A stretch of 16,549 nt of DNA from NCBI GenBank assembly GCA_002341345.1, contig DDNW01000012.1, forward strand, positions 2,757 to 19,305, in the 5' to 3' direction. The translations under genes and the position numbers were made by a program. Within the stretch, counting starts at the first letter, position 1; each line of letters begins with the position of its first letter. Origin of the DNA: Erythrobacter sp. UBA2510. Its GTDB lineage: Bacteria > Pseudomonadota > Alphaproteobacteria > Sphingomonadales > Sphingomonadaceae. This document shows positions 14,579 to 16,549 of this stretch, piece after piece. Below the pieces are notes generated by a model, which was not told the origin of the DNA, did not search any database, and saw only the letters and a list, made by a program, of their open reading frames with translations.

Positions 14579-16273
14579 ATGAAAGAACCAGACAATCCGC
14601 AGCCCACTAAGCAAACTAATGTCGTACCAGCGCGGGGGCCCGGCCTTTTTGCGCCGCTTGGAGAGCCTGTATTTCGCCGCATCTGGCTGGCCAGTCTGGC
14701 CTCCAATTTCGGTTTGCTGATCGTCAGTGTCGCCGCCTCGTGGGAGATGACGAAACTGAGCGACAGCCCTGGCATGGTCGCTTTAGTGCAGACAGCGATC
14801 ATGTCGCCATTCATGGTCTTTTCCATGGTCGCGGGCGCGCTTGCCGATATATTTGACCGGCGGCGACTCAGCCTTTTTTCGTTAGGCTTTCCGATTGTCG
14901 GCGCGATAGCGCTGACCGTGACCAGCGCGTTGGGTATATCCAGCTCGGCGAGTCTGCTGGGCCTGTGCTTTCTCGTCGGTTTCGGCCTCGCGCTGTTCAG
15001 CCCTGCCTGGCAGGCATCTGTCGGCGAGCAGGTATCTGCCCGGCTGCTTCCCTCGGCCATTGTCCTCAACGGGATCAGCTTCAACATTGCCCGCAGCGTA
15101 GGACCTGCACTTGGTGGCGTTCTGGTCGCAATCGTCGGGGTAGTCCTGACTTTTGGCATTACAACACTGCTTTACGTGCCGTTGCTCATCGCGCTGCTCA
15201 TGTGGAAGCGCGAAACGGAAGTTTCGCGGCTCCCGCCCGAAAGCCTGCGCAACGCCATCCTCGTCGGTCTTCGTTACGCGCTGAATTCGCCACGTCTGAT
15301 CCACATGCTCCTGCGCAGTTTCCTGCTGGGGTTTGCGATTGCCTCACTTTACGGGCTCATGCCGCTGATCGCGCGCGATCTTCTAGGCGGCGGACCGCAG
15401 CTTTACGGGCTCCTGCTAGCAGCATTCGGTGTCGGTGCCGTAATTGGCGCATTTTCGACTAACGCAGTAGCACGCCGGACAGGAGCTGAATGGTTAATCC
15501 GCCTCGCCATACTGGCGATGGCGCTTGCAATTGTAGGCATCGCGCTCAGCACCACGCAATGGGCGACCCTTCCGCTACTCGTGATTGCCGGCATCGGATG
15601 GATGGCATCCGCGACGATGTTCAACGTGCTGGTCCAGACTGGGTCACCGCGATGGGTTAATGCGCGTGTACTTGGTATGTTCCAGACCATGATTGCCGGA
15701 GGTCTGGCGCTAGGAAGCTGGGCCTGGGGCTCCTTGGTGGATGTGGTCGGCCTTGAGGCGACACTGGCCTGCTCGTCCGCAGCGATGCTGCTGTTCGCCT
15801 TGCTTGGCCTCGTCCGGCCTTTAGACGGACAGGACGGCAAGGTAAGCCCCATTGCCGAGATCCTGCCCGATCCGGATATCGCAATGGCAATCTCCGGACG
15901 CAGTGGCCCCATCACGATCGAGTTGGAATATCGCGTCGATCCCGAACATGCCCGACCGTTTTTCCGCGTTATGGAGGAGCTCGGCCGTTCGAAGCGTCGC
16001 AATGGCGCGCGCATGTGGCGGCTGGCGCGCGATCTGGCCGATCCGGCACTTTGGGTAGAGCGCTACAGGCATGAAACCTGGGACGACTACTTGCGCCACC
16101 GGCGAAGGCAGACCGTAGACGAGCGCCGGTTACAGGCTGATGCCAATGACTTTAGCGAAGCGGGCTACCCGGTCGTGCGCCGCCTGCTCGACCGCCCGAC
16201 CGGATCGGTACGCTGGGCGGCGACCGCACCCGATCGCGGGGATTCGGACCTGGTCCGCTCGATAATCGGCTGA
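14579..16273 (+). CDS. MFS transporter of the MFS_3/EntS type with C-terminal cytosolic extension
   Basis: Inner-membrane secondary transporter, 564 aa. The segment PLGEPVFRRIWLASLASNFG (about 27-46) and the following helices, with ADIFDRRRLSL as the loop 2-3 motif, fit the DHA3/EntS-like family (Pfam MFS_3). About 12 helices end near residue 420. The last 130-140 residues form a soluble domain (ITIELEYRVDPEHARPFFRV, then ERYRHETWDDYLRHRRR) that resembles the small ABM-like alpha/beta tail found in many MFS_3 proteins. Such proteins are annotated as exporters of siderophores or drugs; the substrate here is unknown. A TTG at 14576 immediately precedes the ATG at 14579; the ATG is preferred. 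It reads away from the accessory zone and is followed about 100 bp later by an insertion sequence. Confidence 0.88.
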   Translation: MKEPDNPQPTKQTNVVPARGPGLFAPLGEPVFRRIWLASLASNFGLLIVSVAASWEMTKLSDSPGMVALVQTAIMSPFMVFSMVAGALADIFDRRRLSLFSLGFPIVGAIALTVTSALGISSSASLLGLCFLVGFGLALFSPAWQASVGEQVSARLLPSAIVLNGISFNIARSVGPALGGVLVAIVGVVLTFGITTLLYVPLLIALLMWKRETEVSRLPPESLRNAILVGLRYALNSPRLIHMLLRSFLLGFAIASLYGLMPLIARDLLGGGPQLYGLLLAAFGVGAVIGAFSTNAVARRTGAEWLIRLAILAMALAIVGIALSTTQWATLPLLVIAGIGWMASATMFNVLVQTGSPRWVNARVLGMFQTMIAGGLALGSWAWGSLVDVVGLEATLACSSAAMLLFALLGLVRPLDGQDGKVSPIAEILPDPDIAMAISGRSGPITIELEYRVDPEHARPFFRVMEELGRSKRRNGARMWRLARDLADPALWVERYRHETWDDYLRHRRRQTVDERRLQADANDFSEAGYPVVRRLLDRPTGSVRWAATAPDRGDSDLVRSIIG

Positions 16274-16373
16274 TGGCGCCCAAGATAGAACCTCGATTCC
16301 CACGGCGGTTTCAGAACATTTGTGGCGGCACTGTCAAAGCAAACACACCTGATTGAAAAGTGGGCGGGCGAGG

Positions 16374-16549
16374 TGACCTGCACCCGGGATTCTTGACCGT
16401 TCTGAGCTGGAACATTCCAGTTATGATCGGAGGGCTAGGATACAGAGTGCGATGAGGAGATCGAAATTCAGCGAGGCGCAGATAGCCTTTGTACTAAAGC
16501 AGGTGGAAGACGGTCCATCCGTCGGCGATGGGCCTGCAATTGCGCAAGA
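16374..16549 (+). mobile_element. Left end of an IS3-family insertion sequence (truncated by window)
   Basis: An orfA-like transposase start is preceded by a likely left terminal inverted repeat starting TGACCTGCACCCGGGATTC at 16374; IS3-family ends begin with TG. The leader between the end and orfA carries CTGGAA-CA-TTCCAG (16407-16420), an inverted repeat that could reduce read-through from outside. The right end and the target duplication cannot be seen, so the left boundary rests on the TG start and on its distance from orfA. Confidence 0.65.
16452..16549 (+). CDS. IS3-family transposase OrfA, N-terminal part
   Basis: ATG at 16452 opens MRRSKFSEAQIAFVLKQVED, the typical start of the helix-turn-helix (HTH_Tnp_1/IS3 OrfA) protein that binds the element's ends. 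The next residues, GPSVGDGPAIAQ, do not match the expected continuation, which normally reads like VGEVCRKAG. In a neighbouring frame the same bases give GLQLRK, closer to expectation, so a small insertion and frameshift after residue 26 is possible, and the copy may be inactive. The window ends before this can be settled. Confidence 0.7.
   Translation, partial: MRRSKFSEAQIAFVLKQVEDGPSVGDGPAIAQ

Overview
The window looks like GC-rich alphaproteobacterial DNA, most likely from the Sphingomonadales (Erythrobacter/Sphingomonas type). This is an inference from protein character, codon use and the kinds of mobile-element scar present; no rRNA or housekeeping marker is in the window to confirm it. 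It has two parts: a heavy-metal efflux and TonB-receptor block on the minus strand (about 1-12116), and a scarred mobile-element zone followed by an MFS gene and the start of an insertion sequence (about 12117-16549).

Minus-strand metal block, in order of transcription from right to left. First is a small His-rich exported protein (CzcI-like position, 11659-12030). Then come the outer-membrane factor CzcC (10343-11596), the membrane-fusion protein CzcB (9153-10331) and the RND pump CzcA (5843-9163), with overlapping or 4-bp-overlapping junctions that indicate translational coupling. After a short gap with a strong hairpin comes a P1B-4-type metal ATPase (3246-5726) with SPC and HEGST signatures. 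Together these form a two-stage detoxification route: the ATPase moves a divalent cation (Zn/Cd/Co class) from cytosol to periplasm, and CzcCBA carries periplasmic cation out through the outer membrane. A perfect 11-bp inverted repeat (12075-12116) sits where the promoter of this operon should be. No regulator gene for the operon is in the window.

After a non-coding gap of about 470 bp come a TonB-dependent receptor of siderophore-receptor type (594-2774) and, 9 bp further on, a PepSY-helix membrane protein that runs off the left edge (1-584). The gap contains a perfect tandem 10-bp repeat (2878-2897) that looks like an OmpR-family response-regulator site. It also carries an AATTACC/GTAA element that recurs in the czc promoter region.

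The accessory zone (12117-14422) has few intact genes. It holds a 48-nt 3' half of a tRNA-Val(CAC) (12695-12742, minus) and a 24-nt 3' end of a tRNA-Ser (13441-13464, plus). These are typical scars of site-specific integration into tRNA genes. They point outward and bracket a single conserved 125-aa hypothetical gene. Next are a cluster of TTCCCTG/CAGGGAA palindromes, a frameshifted C-terminal remnant that resembles a large serine recombinase, and an intact-looking orphan of 191 aa.

The right end carries an MFS_3/EntS-like transporter with a C-terminal cytosolic extension (14579-16273), then the left end of an IS3-family element with the beginning of orfA (16374 to the edge). I did not find an intact novel defence, retron, CRISPR or similar system. 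The most interesting material is the integration scar and the candidate metal-responsive operators.
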